Source of the DNA: an uncultured Muriicola sp.
GTDB taxonomy: Bacteria; Bacteroidota; Bacteroidia; Flavobacteriales; Flavobacteriaceae
Length of the DNA: 37,498 nt
NCBI RefSeq assembly: GCF_947258935.1
Contig: NZ_CAMYKH010000022.1
Coordinates: forward strand, 1 to 37,498
Direction: 5' to 3'
This document shows, in pieces, positions 23,842-32,111 of this stretch; the first letter of the stretch is position 1; the number at the start of each line of letters is the position of its first letter. The position numbers and the translations under genes were made by a program. The notes beneath the pieces were generated by a model, which saw only the letters and a list, made by a program, of their open reading frames with translations, did no database searches and was not told where the DNA came from.

Positions 23842-24593
23842 ACTTGCTTCTTCACAATTGTGCTACTTGCCTGTGCCGTGGGCATTACCACCAGATCGGC
23901 AATGTTCACATGGTAGGGTCTTGTAACCACAAAATAAATAATATCTGCTATGTCTTCAGGTAGTAGTGGTTTGTATCCCTGATACACCTTTGCGGCACGC
24001 AGCTCATCACCCTTAAAACGCACCTCACTAAACTCGGTCTCTACCAATCCCGGATTTACAGCACCTACGCGTATTCCATATTCATTCAGATCTATTCGCA
24101 TGCCCTGATTTATAGCATCTACTGCATATTTACTGGCGCAGTAGACATTTCCATTGGGATAGACCTCTTTCCCCGCCGTAGAACCTATATTGATAATATG
24201 CCCGGATCTATTGGCTACCATCACGGGTAGTATGGCCCTTGATACATAGAGCAAGCCCTTTACATTGATATCGATCATAGCATCCCAATCGGAGAGATCT
24301 CCGGTTTGAATGGGATCAAGGCCATGGGCATTACCGGCATTGTTGACTAAAATGTCTATAGAGGCAAAATCCTCAGGGAGCGATTTTATGGCTGTTTCCA
24401 CTGCCTCCTTGTCTCTAACATCAAAATTCAGGGTATACACTTTGGTGTGAGCACTGAGTTTTTTCGCCAGGGCATCGAGATTTGCCTGCCGTCTTCCACA
24501 TAGTACAAGAGCTATGCCATGGTAAGCAAATAATTTTGCTGTGGCCTTGCCAATTCCGCTGGTTGCCCCAGTAATAAATGCTGTTTTATTCAT
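23838..24593 (-). CDS. SDR family NAD(P)-dependent oxidoreductase (YdfG-like)
   Basis: This 251-residue classical short-chain dehydrogenase shows TGATSGIG at 9-16 (cofactor), NNAG at 84-87, catalytic S138, and Y151-x3-K155 (YCASK). RR at 34-35 after the second strand favours NADP. The GNAHGLDPIQ and VNPGLVETEFSEVRFKGD stretches resemble YdfG, which oxidises L-allo-threonine, serine and 3-hydroxyacids, but specificity is not certain. I chose the ATG at 24593, since MNKTAFITG is the usual beginning; ATG 24602 adds three residues. It lies between an aldo/keto reductase 21 bases upstream and the AlbA_2 gene. Confidence 0.88.
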   Translation of the reverse strand: MNKTAFITGATSGIGKATAKLFAYHGIALVLCGRRQANLDALAKKLSAHTKVYTLNFDVRDKEAVETAIKSLPEDFASIDILVNNAGNAHGLDPIQTGDLSDWDAMIDINVKGLLYVSRAILPVMVANRSGHIINIGSTAGKEVYPNGNVYCASKYAVDAINQGMRIDLNEYGIRVGAVNPGLVETEFSEVRFKGDELRAAKVYQGYKPLLPEDIADIIYFVVTRPYHVNIADLVVMPTAQASSTIVKKQV

Positions 24594-24614
24594 AGCTATC
24601 AAAATTATAATCTA

Positions 24615-25490
24615 TTAGGGAACTTTATGCCCTTGTGAGGCCGTTAAGAGTGTAAACCAGTCTTCCAGTTCCATATTGATTTTAGAAGCCTTAATCCCAT
24701 CGGCCAGTCTGTCCATATTGGTTGTCCCAACAACAGGATAAATATGTGCAGGGTGCTTCATTAGCCAGGCTAAGATCAGTTGGTCTTCACTTGCCTTATA
24801 TTTTTCCTTGAATGGGATCATTACTTCTTTGATCCTTTTGGTTCTTTCATTATTTTCTCTAAAATAAGACCCGAGGGGAGACCAGGCCATGGCTACTCTT
24901 TTCTTTGTAATACAATCATCTAAAGTGCCGTCATACATCACACCTTCTGAAGTAAGCGAACATTCTACCTGGTTGGCACTGACCGGTATGGCATTTTCAA
25001 TCATTGCGATCTGAGAAGGCGTAAAATTAGAAACTCCGAATGAACGTATCTTGCCGCTGCTCATCAGATGTTCTACCGCCTTGGCTATTGGCTCAGGATC
25101 CATCAGCGGACTTGGCCTGTGCAACAAAAACAGATCCAGATATTCGGTATGTAATTTTTCCAGCGAACGTTCTGCAGACCAAATGATATAGTCTGTTGTA
25201 TAGTTGTAGTGCTTGGTGACATTATCTCTGGTCTCACAAACATATTGAATACCACATTTGCTGATCAATTCAATTTTATCCCTGCCAATCTTGCTTTCAG
25301 AGAACGCCTTCCCAAATTCCTCTTCATTACCATATGCACCGTAAATATCCGCATGATCAAAGCTTGTGATGCCATGTTCCAGACAATGATTCATCAAAGA
25401 GATCATCTCATTTTTGGAAAGCTGCTTTCCCCAGCTTCCCCAGGTCATCGTTCCCGCAATAATTCTTGAATACTTTAAAGGAGTTTTCAT
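24615..25490 (-). CDS. Aldo/keto reductase (YdhF-like)
   Basis: The 291-residue (alpha/beta)8-barrel oxidoreductase uses NADPH. The catalytic tetrad is visible: D45 and Y50 (FDHADIYGAYG), K78 (ISKCG), and H124 (LLHRPSP). The sequence near the N-terminus (RIIAGTMTWGSWGKQLS) and GVSNFTPSQIAMIE are typical of AKR11/12-type YdhF proteins, whose substrates are poorly defined. It is the first gene of a three-gene minus-strand unit with the SDR and the AlbA_2 protein. It diverges from moxR across 156 bases. A one-mismatch -7 element (AATTTTTG) lies upstream. Confidence 0.9.
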   Translation of the reverse strand: MKTPLKYSRIIAGTMTWGSWGKQLSKNEMISLMNHCLEHGITSFDHADIYGAYGNEEEFGKAFSESKIGRDKIELISKCGIQYVCETRDNVTKHYNYTTDYIIWSAERSLEKLHTEYLDLFLLHRPSPLMDPEPIAKAVEHLMSSGKIRSFGVSNFTPSQIAMIENAIPVSANQVECSLTSEGVMYDGTLDDCITKKRVAMAWSPLGSYFRENNERTKRIKEVMIPFKEKYKASEDQLILAWLMKHPAHIYPVVGTTNMDRLADGIKASKINMELEDWFTLLTASQGHKVP

Positions 25491-25646
25491 AGGCTAGTGA
25501 AATTACTAAAAATCCCTTAAATACATCATAAAACTTGGGCCTCCCAAAAATTTTTAACCAATCATTAACAGGCATTGAATGAATAAATTTTCAATTTGCA
25601 TAGCCTTTGATCTAATAGATTGACAGACAATTATTAAAAGACAATT

Positions 25647-26654
25647 ATGGAAGAAAATACTACAATAGATATAAGTGCAGTAAACGAGAAAATTGCTCAG
25701 GAAAGTGCCTTTATAGATCTGCTGATGATGGAGATGAATAAGGTGATCGTAGGTCAAAAGCATATGACAGAACGATTACTGATAGGCCTTCTTGGCCAGG
25801 GCCATATTCTGTTGGAAGGAGTTCCCGGACTTGCAAAAACATTGGCGATCAACACCCTTGCTAAAGCAGTTAAGGGAAGTTTTAGCCGTATCCAATTTAC
25901 TCCAGACCTCTTGCCTGCAGATGTTGTAGGGACCCTTATCTACAACATGAAGGTAAGTGATTTTTCCATCAAAAAAGGTCCCATTTTCGCCAATTTTGTG
26001 TTGGCCGATGAGATCAATCGTGCCCCTGCCAAGGTACAGTCAGCACTGCTGGAGGCCATGCAGGAAAGGCAGGTAACCATTGGAGATGAGACCTTTGCTC
26101 TAGATGCCCCCTTTTTGGTAATGGCCACGCAAAACCCTATTGAACAGGAGGGTACCTATCCTTTGCCAGAAGCTCAGATAGACCGATTTATGTTAAAAAC
26201 GGTGATAGACTACCCAAAGATGAATGAGGAACGAATGATCATTCGCCAGAATTTAAAGGGTGCAATAGAGGCGGTAAAGCCGGTCATTACGCTAAAACAG
26301 ATCCTGAGTGCCCAAAAGGCAGTTAGAGAGGTCTATATGGATGAAAAGATAGAAAAGTATATTCTAGACCTGGTCTTTGCCACCCGCTATCCTGAAAAAT
26401 ACAACCTGGAAGATCTTAAACCCCTTATCAGCTTTGGGGCATCTCCAAGAGGAAGTATCAATTTAGCGTTAGCGATTGCCGCCAAGTGTTATGCCTTTAT
26501 AAAAAGAAGAGGCTATGTGGTGCCAGAAGATGTTAGAGCGGTCATTCACGATGTATTGCGACACAGGGTTGGGATAACCTATGAGGCTGAAGCCGAAAGC
26601 GTCACCTCGGAAGAGATCATCAACCGTATCGTAAACGAAATTGAAGTACCCTAA
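25647..26654 (+). CDS. MoxR family AAA+ ATPase, head of the Bat operon
   Basis: This cytoplasmic AAA+ ATPase of 335 residues belongs to the MoxR/RavA clade. Walker A is GVPGLAKT at 58-65; Walker B ends LADEIN at 119-124, with E122 catalytic; sensor 1 is ATQNP; the arginine-finger/sensor 2 region is SFGASPRGSINLALA. The helix-2 insert (KMNEERMI region) is typical of MoxR. MoxR ATPases act as chaperones that remodel or activate protein complexes, commonly together with VWA proteins. Here seven genes with DUF58, VWA, TPR and BatD domains follow on the same strand. A TAGCCTTTG sequence (one base too long) is upstream. Confidence 0.93.
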   Translation: MEENTTIDISAVNEKIAQESAFIDLLMMEMNKVIVGQKHMTERLLIGLLGQGHILLEGVPGLAKTLAINTLAKAVKGSFSRIQFTPDLLPADVVGTLIYNMKVSDFSIKKGPIFANFVLADEINRAPAKVQSALLEAMQERQVTIGDETFALDAPFLVMATQNPIEQEGTYPLPEAQIDRFMLKTVIDYPKMNEERMIIRQNLKGAIEAVKPVITLKQILSAQKAVREVYMDEKIEKYILDLVFATRYPEKYNLEDLKPLISFGASPRGSINLALAIAAKCYAFIKRRGYVVPEDVRAVIHDVLRHRVGITYEAEAESVTSEEIINRIVNEIEVP

Positions 26655-26656
26655 AA

Positions 26657-26716
26657 GTTCAATGTTTGAAAATCGTTCAACTATTCACATTTGAACCAAG
26701 CTGCTAAAACTTGAAC
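26657..26716 (+). repeat. Cluster of GTTCAA / TTGAAC hexamers
   Basis: The 64-base moxR-DUF58 gap contains GTTCAA at 26657-26662 and 26675-26680, TTGAAC at 26691-26696 and 26711-26716, and TTGAA at 26666-26670. The units can pair as nested hairpins (26675-26680 with 26691-26696; 26657-26662 with 26711-26716), or they may serve as protein-binding half sites. The gap is the largest within the operon. Confidence 0.5.
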
Positions 26717-26718
26717 CC

Positions 26719-27585
26719 ATGGATACAAAAGAACTACTCAAGAAGGTTCGCAAAATAGAGATCAAAACCCGTCGGTTATCCGACCACATTTTTGGAGGAG
26801 AATATCATTCAACCTTCAAAGGACGCGGCATGACCTTTAGTGAAGTTCGGCAGTATCAATTTGGTGATGACGTACGGTCTATTGACTGGAATGTCACGGC
26901 CCGTTACAATGAACCTTACGTAAAAGTATTTGAGGAAGAGCGAGAGCTTACCTTAATGCTCATGGTAGATATTAGTGGATCAGAGTTATTTGGAACGGTA
27001 AACCAGTTCAAAAAAGCAGTTATCACGGAAATATCGGCAACATTGGCTTTCTCAGCCCTGCAGAACAATGATAAAGTAGGTATGATACTGTTCTCAGATG
27101 AAGTTGAGTTGTTTATCCCCCCAAAAAAAGGAAAAAGTCACGTTTTGAGGATCATTCGGGAATTACTAGAGTTTAAACCGCATAGTAAAAAGACCGATCT
27201 AACGGAAGCCTTGAAATATCTCTCTAATGTGATGAAAAAGAAGGCAATCGTCTTTATCCTTTCAGATTTTATGATGGACGAATACGAGCGCACCATGAAG
27301 ATCGTAGGTAATAAGCACGATGTAACAGGAATTAGAGTGTATGACCCAAATGAAGAGAACATCATTAACCTTGGAATGGTGCAGTTGGAAGATGCCGAGA
27401 CGGGAGATGTACATGTAGTGAATACTCAGTCTAAGAAAGTAAGAAATGCTTATCATGCCTATTACAGGGACAGGGTGAGTTATTTCAAGAATACATTTAC
27501 CAAATCGGGTGCAGGTATTTTGGATTGCCGGGTAGATGAAAGTTATGTAAAAAAATTACTAGGATATTTCAAGCAACGAGGCTAG
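26719..27585 (+). CDS. DUF58 domain protein (VWA-like), Bat operon
   Basis: The 288-residue cytoplasmic protein carries the DUF58 signature at 41-58 (SEVRQYQFGDDVRSIDWN), followed by a von Willebrand A-like domain whose metal-site motif is D84-I-S86-G-S88 (VDISGS). DUF58 proteins nearly always sit next to a MoxR ATPase and are thought to be its partner or substrate. There is no TM segment. The gene follows moxR across the GTTCAA/TTGAAC gap and is 8 bases from the next gene. The DIDAS-like motif suggests Mg2+-dependent protein binding (inference from VWA biology). Confidence 0.92.
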   Translation: MDTKELLKKVRKIEIKTRRLSDHIFGGEYHSTFKGRGMTFSEVRQYQFGDDVRSIDWNVTARYNEPYVKVFEEERELTLMLMVDISGSELFGTVNQFKKAVITEISATLAFSALQNNDKVGMILFSDEVELFIPPKKGKSHVLRIIRELLEFKPHSKKTDLTEALKYLSNVMKKKAIVFILSDFMMDEYERTMKIVGNKHDVTGIRVYDPNEENIINLGMVQLEDAETGDVHVVNTQSKKVRNAYHAYYRDRVSYFKNTFTKSGAGILDCRVDESYVKKLLGYFKQRG

Positions 27586-27593
27586 CATTAAAA

Positions 27594-29252
27594 ATGAACA
27601 GTTTTAAGTCATATTCGAAATGTATGGAGGTCCGGCTAATTGGTCGCGGGCTTGCAGTTCTTATTATGTTTTTTACTCTTGCGATTAAAGCCCAAACTGA
27701 GCCCAGGGTAAGCACTTCGGTAGACACTACTTCCATAAAGATCGGAGAACAAATTCAATTTCAGGTAACCGTAGAAGCAGACACTACGGCACAAGTGATA
27801 TTTCCTGAGGGTCAAACCTTTTCACCTCTAGAAACTGTAGAAGCCTTTAAAACAGATACCACCAAGAAGCAGCCAGATCGAATGACCCTGCAGAAGATCT
27901 ATGCGCTAACTCAGTTCGATTCTGGCACTTTTACACTCCCCATACAACGAATTGAGATAGATGGAAAAGGATATTTTACAGATTCTTTAATAGTACAGGT
28001 AACCTCAGTGGAAGTGGATACAATTACCAAAGAGATATATGATATTAAACCACTGATCCCGGTAGAAAAAAATAGTGCAGACATTCAGTTCTTTCTGTGG
28101 ATCATTCTTGGTGTTTTAATACTTGCGGGGCTGGTTTATTGGTTCTTTTTTAGAAAAAAAAGATTGAGTGAAGACGAGAAAGAGGCCCTTCTGCCTCCTT
28201 ATGACAGGGCTCTTTTGGAACTAAAACGGCTAGAAAATTCTCGCTATATCATTCAGGATGAATACAAAAAGTACTATTCTGAACTAACAGATATTGTACG
28301 ATCTTACCTGGAAGAGGATGTGCATATCTCAGCACTTGAGAGTACTACCAGTCAGCTTATTTCCAAATTGGAATTGATGAAGGATGCCGGAACACTGAGG
28401 ATTGAAGCAGATACCATTGACCAATTCAAAAAAATACTGGAAACCGCAGATCTTGTAAAATTTGCACGTTCTAAACCGGAATCATCCAAGGCCGAACAAG
28501 ACAGAAAGGCGATTGAACAGATCGTGATCAAGACCAAAGAGGCCATTCCGGAACCTACTGAAGAAGAATTGATGCAAGAGGCCGCTTATCAGGAGGCATT
28601 ACTTTTAAGAAAAAAGAGAAAACGATGGGTACTTGCCGGTGTTTCAGCAGCAGCCATACTGGTCCTTGCCCTGGGAGTGTCTATGTTTTATTACGGTTAT
28701 GAGAATGTTCGCGATACTGTGGTTCGCAATCCGTCGAAACGATTGCTGGAAGGTGAATGGGTTTCCAGTTCCTATGGCTATCCGCCAATTGACTTATCTG
28801 CCCCCGAAGTATTGATTAGGCAAGAAGTTGTGATCCCGCCGGAGGAAAAAGATAAGATCCAAAACACCCAGGTGTTCTCTTATTACAATCCGAACAATAT
28901 GCTGGGAGTGGGCACCACCTCTACTACATTGACAGAACCTACAGATCCCGATTATCAAAAAAGTATAGATGAGGTCTTAAAAGATTTTGCAGACAAAGGC
29001 GCCAGAAATATCATTACCAAACAAGAAGAATTTAGTTCTGCCTCCGGGGTACCCGGACTTAAGGTTTACGGAAGTGGTACTTTCCAGGCAAGTGGATCGG
29101 GTGAAAGAGTAAAAGGAAAGTATGCAATTATATTATTCGGAGGAAAGGGATTTCAACAACAAATAGTGCTCTCCTGGGAAGACGGGGATTCCTATGCGGA
29201 AGAGATCATCAATAGAATTATAAACTCCATAGACGTTAAAACACAAGTGTAG
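27594..29252 (+). CDS. Extended BatD-like protein with two TM segments
   Basis: This protein has 552 residues. A signal peptide (about 1-34) precedes a BatD/oxygen-tolerance-type beta domain (about 35-145), TM1 (166-186), and a cytoplasmic helical region (about 187-344) containing YYSELTDIVRSYLEE and DLVKFARSKP, as in BatD/DUF4381 tails. A second TM (345-367) then leads to a C-terminal extracytoplasmic domain (about 368-552) that I do not recognise, with LLEGEWVSSSYGYPPIDLSA near its start and a Gly-rich VYGSGTFQASGSGERVKGKY segment. Standard BatD lacks this second half. The stop directly abuts the batA ATG, so it is translationally linked to the Bat operon. It probably anchors or couples the complex (inference). 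Confidence 0.75.
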   Translation: MNSFKSYSKCMEVRLIGRGLAVLIMFFTLAIKAQTEPRVSTSVDTTSIKIGEQIQFQVTVEADTTAQVIFPEGQTFSPLETVEAFKTDTTKKQPDRMTLQKIYALTQFDSGTFTLPIQRIEIDGKGYFTDSLIVQVTSVEVDTITKEIYDIKPLIPVEKNSADIQFFLWIILGVLILAGLVYWFFFRKKRLSEDEKEALLPPYDRALLELKRLENSRYIIQDEYKKYYSELTDIVRSYLEEDVHISALESTTSQLISKLELMKDAGTLRIEADTIDQFKKILETADLVKFARSKPESSKAEQDRKAIEQIVIKTKEAIPEPTEEELMQEAAYQEALLLRKKRKRWVLAGVSAAAILVLALGVSMFYYGYENVRDTVVRNPSKRLLEGEWVSSSYGYPPIDLSAPEVLIRQEVVIPPEEKDKIQNTQVFSYYNPNNMLGVGTTSTTLTEPTDPDYQKSIDEVLKDFADKGARNIITKQEEFSSASGVPGLKVYGSGTFQASGSGERVKGKYAIILFGGKGFQQQIVLSWEDGDSYAEEIINRIINSIDVKTQV

Positions 29253-30251
29253 ATGTTTGAAAATATCCAATTCGCAAATCCACAATTCTTTTGGTTGTTC
29301 TTAGGACTTCCTTTGGCCTTGCTTTGGTATTTTTTTAAACGAAAGGAACAAACTGCTACTTTGAAAATATCTAGTGTGCAGGGTTTCCCGAAGAACAATC
29401 TTCTTCCTAAACTAAGGCCTCTTTTGTTTATGTTACGCTTACTGGCAATTGCCGCTGTAATTACAGCAATGGCAAGGCCACAAACCCGTGAAGTATCTAC
29501 CAGGACAAAGACTACAAAAGGGATCGATATTGTGATGGCCATTGATGTATCATCTAGTATGCTGGCACGAGATCTGCGCCCAAATCGGTTGGCAGCCTTA
29601 AAGGAGGTAGCTTCCAATTTTATTAGAGAACGGCCTAGCGACCGCATCGGGTTGGTTGCCTATGCAGGAGAAAGCTATACTAAAACCCCGATCACCAGTG
29701 ATAAAGGTATTGTCTTAAATGCCCTTCGTGAGATCACATATGGACAACTGGCAGATGGAACGGCCATAGGAATGGGACTGGCCACTTCGGTGAACAGATT
29801 AAAGGATAGCAAGGCAACATCTAAGGTCATTATCCTTCTAACAGATGGTGTAAACAATTCTGGATTTATTGAACCACAAACAGCAGCCAATCTGGCGGTT
29901 GAATTTGGGATAAAGACCTATACTATAGGCCTGGGAACCAATGGAAATGCGCTTTCTCCTATCGCCTATAACGCAGATGGATCATTCCGATACGGAATGC
30001 GGCAGGTTGAAATAGATGAACCCCTGCTACAGGAAATTGCCAAGGTCACCGGGGGCAAATATTTTAGGGCAACCAACAATCAAAAGTTGGAAGCTATCTA
30101 TGATGAGATCAATAAATTGGAAAAAACAGAGGTAGAAGAATTTAAGTACTATAATAACGAAGAGAAATTTAGGCCGTGGGTACTTCTCGCCGGAGTACTA
30201 CTGCTTTCTGAATGGCTTTTTAGAAATACACTGTTTAGGAGTTTTATTTAA
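29253..30251 (+). CDS. batA: BatA, membrane-anchored VWA protein
   Basis: The 332-residue protein has two N-terminal TM helices (about 11-28, 55-74), a VWA domain (about 90-290), and a C-terminal TM helix (about 308-328). The MIDAS is intact: D98-V-S100-S-S102 (AIDVSSSM), a Thr in TPITSDKG, and Asp in LLTDGVNNSG. The ARDLRPNRL and RPSDRIGLVAYAGES motifs are typical of Bat VWA proteins. Bat proteins were described for aerotolerance in Bacteroides fragilis, but their exact function is unsettled. The start directly follows the stop of the extended BatD-like gene; batB follows after three bases. Confidence 0.92.
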   Translation: MFENIQFANPQFFWLFLGLPLALLWYFFKRKEQTATLKISSVQGFPKNNLLPKLRPLLFMLRLLAIAAVITAMARPQTREVSTRTKTTKGIDIVMAIDVSSSMLARDLRPNRLAALKEVASNFIRERPSDRIGLVAYAGESYTKTPITSDKGIVLNALREITYGQLADGTAIGMGLATSVNRLKDSKATSKVIILLTDGVNNSGFIEPQTAANLAVEFGIKTYTIGLGTNGNALSPIAYNADGSFRYGMRQVEIDEPLLQEIAKVTGGKYFRATNNQKLEAIYDEINKLEKTEVEEFKYYNNEEKFRPWVLLAGVLLLSEWLFRNTLFRSFI

Positions 30252-30254
30252 GTT

Positions 30255-31301
30255 ATGATACAAATAGACGAATCGACATATTTTTATTTATTCCTGATCT
30301 TTCCGGTCATGGTGTTGCTGTACGTAGGTCTGTTATACTGGAAGAAAAGGACGCAGCGTAGGTTTGCCGAGCCAGTACTTTTAAAGCGCCTTACTCCCAG
30401 TAGGTCTAGTTTTAAAGGAGTATTAAAATTGTTGTTTCTACTCCTGGGGCTCTCCGGATTGATCCTTGGATTAGCCAATCCTAAGATCGGTACCAAATTG
30501 GAGACCGTTAAACGGGAGGGGGTCGATATTGTTTTTGCGATCGATGTTTCCAAAAGTATGCTGGCAGAAGATATTGCGCCCAATAGATTGGAAAAGTCAA
30601 AACGCCTGGTTTCAGAGATCATCAATCAACTGGCGAGTGATCGGATTGGTATCATTGCGTATGCAGGACAGGCAACCCCACAATTACCAATAACTACAGA
30701 TTACGGCGTAGCAAAGATGTTCTTACAGTACCTGAATACGGATCTGTTATCGTCCTTGGGGACTGCCATTGATGAGGCCATTAAATTGGCAACTACCTAC
30801 TACGATGATGAGGACCAGACCAATAAGGTATTATTTATTGTGTCTGACGGGGAAGATCATTCGGAAGGACTCACCATTGATGCTGTAGACCTGGCGGTAG
30901 AGCAAGGGATACGAATATTCACTATTGGTGTTGGAAAAGAAAAAGGAGCTCCCATTCCTATCAAGAGAAATGGTATTACCCAAGAACTCAAGAAAGATAG
31001 CCAGGGCGAGGTAGTAATTACAAAGCTCAATATAGAAATGCTCACAGAAATTGCGGAAAAAGGAAATGGGGAATATATTGACGGATCTAATACCGATGAA
31101 GCGGTAGAAAAAATTAAGGATGCTCTGAACCAAATGGATAAAATGGAATTTGAAGCTAAACAATTTGCAGATTACAAGGACCAATTTCAATGGTTTTTGG
31201 GTGCAGGTTTATTCTTCCTATTTTTAGACATCTTTTTATTGGACCGAAAAACAAAGTGGTTAAAGAAATTAAACCTATTTAATGAGAAAGATCATGAATA
31301 A
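30255..31301 (+). CDS. batB: BatB, second membrane-anchored VWA protein
   Basis: This 348-residue protein has TM helices at about 10-28 and 56-74, a VWA domain (about 88-300), and a final TM near 312-330. The MIDAS is D97-V-S99-K-S101 (AIDVSKSM), with the later Asp in VSDGEDHSEG, a motif characteristic of BatB. AEDIAPNRLEKSK and ASDRIGIIAYAGQA parallel BatA, consistent with an ancient duplication. The pair may form a VWA heterocomplex in the membrane (inference). The last 20 bases overlap the beginning of batC if its first ATG is used. Confidence 0.92.
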   Translation: MIQIDESTYFYLFLIFPVMVLLYVGLLYWKKRTQRRFAEPVLLKRLTPSRSSFKGVLKLLFLLLGLSGLILGLANPKIGTKLETVKREGVDIVFAIDVSKSMLAEDIAPNRLEKSKRLVSEIINQLASDRIGIIAYAGQATPQLPITTDYGVAKMFLQYLNTDLLSSLGTAIDEAIKLATTYYDDEDQTNKVLFIVSDGEDHSEGLTIDAVDLAVEQGIRIFTIGVGKEKGAPIPIKRNGITQELKKDSQGEVVITKLNIEMLTEIAEKGNGEYIDGSNTDEAVEKIKDALNQMDKMEFEAKQFADYKDQFQWFLGAGLFFLFLDIFLLDRKTKWLKKLNLFNEKDHE

Positions 31302-32109
31302 GGGATATACATTTCTATTCTTATTGCTTTTGACTGCCTTTGTACATGCGCAGGAAGAAGTTATTAAGGAGAAGGAGAAAGCATTAAAAGCCTCGGTAGA
31401 TCTTACCTGGGAAGCCAATAAAGAACTTTCGGAGAATGAATTTATAAAGGCTGAAGCAGACTACCGCAGGGCCATTTCCAAAAGTGATGAAAATGTGGTG
31501 GCCCCCTATAATTTAGGAACGGCCTATTATAAGAAAGAAAGTTTAGAAGAAGCCTTTGGAAGATTTAAACAGGTGGGGGAATTAGCCTCCGAAAAGCCTG
31601 AAAAACACAAGGCTTTTCATAATATGGGTAATGTCTTTATGAAGAATGAAGAGTACGACAAAGCCGTGGAAGCATATAAAGAAGCTCTTAGAAATGACCC
31701 AACGGATGAAGAAACCAGATATAACCTGGCACTCGCGAAAGCATTAGCCAAAAAAGAGAAAGACCAGGATAAGGAGGGCGATGAAGACAAAAAAGATCCG
31801 AAGGAGGAAAAAGAAGATCAAGAGGAGAAGAAAGAAGACAAACAAGATCAGGAACAAGATAATAAGGAGAAAGACGAAGGCGAACAGGAGAAAGATGACA
31901 ATAAAGATGGTGATGGCGAAGAGAAGAAGGAGCAACCTAAACAAGGTGAAAAACCGGATGAGGAAAAACAACCCAGAAAAAATCAGCTTTCACCCCAACA
32001 AGTAAAAAACCTGCTCGAGGCCATGCAGAATGAAGAAAACAAGGTGCAGGAAAAGATGAACGAGAAAAAAGTAAAAGGTCCTAAAAGTAAAAACGCTAAA
32101 GATTGGTAG
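31282..32109 (+). CDS. batC: BatC, TPR protein with a long charged tail
   Basis: The 275-residue exported protein has a signal peptide at about 1-23. Tetratricopeptide repeats span about 40-155 (LTWEANKELSENEFIKAEAD, YNLGTAYYKKESLEEAFGRF, HNMGNVFMKNEEYDKAVEAY). A low-complexity Lys/Glu/Asp/Gln tract follows at about 158-232, and then a short conserved end, QLSPQQVKNLLEAMQNEENK. TPRs suggest that it scaffolds the other Bat proteins. The polyampholyte tract is typical of flavobacterial BatC. ATG 31294 is an alternative start inside the overlap with batB. The charged tract also creates long antisense shadow frames, which I rejected. Confidence 0.88.
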   Translation: MRKIMNKGYTFLFLLLLTAFVHAQEEVIKEKEKALKASVDLTWEANKELSENEFIKAEADYRRAISKSDENVVAPYNLGTAYYKKESLEEAFGRFKQVGELASEKPEKHKAFHNMGNVFMKNEEYDKAVEAYKEALRNDPTDEETRYNLALAKALAKKEKDQDKEGDEDKKDPKEEKEDQEEKKEDKQDQEQDNKEKDEGEQEKDDNKDGDGEEKKEQPKQGEKPDEEKQPRKNQLSPQQVKNLLEAMQNEENKVQEKMNEKKVKGPKSKNAKDW

Positions 32110-32111
32110 TG

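Noticed and set aside
31744-32005. Long Leu/Phe-rich minus-strand and Lys/Arg-rich plus-strand frames within batC
   Set aside because: They are shadows of the repetitive Lys/Glu codons of the BatC tract, with extreme low-complexity composition and no start context.
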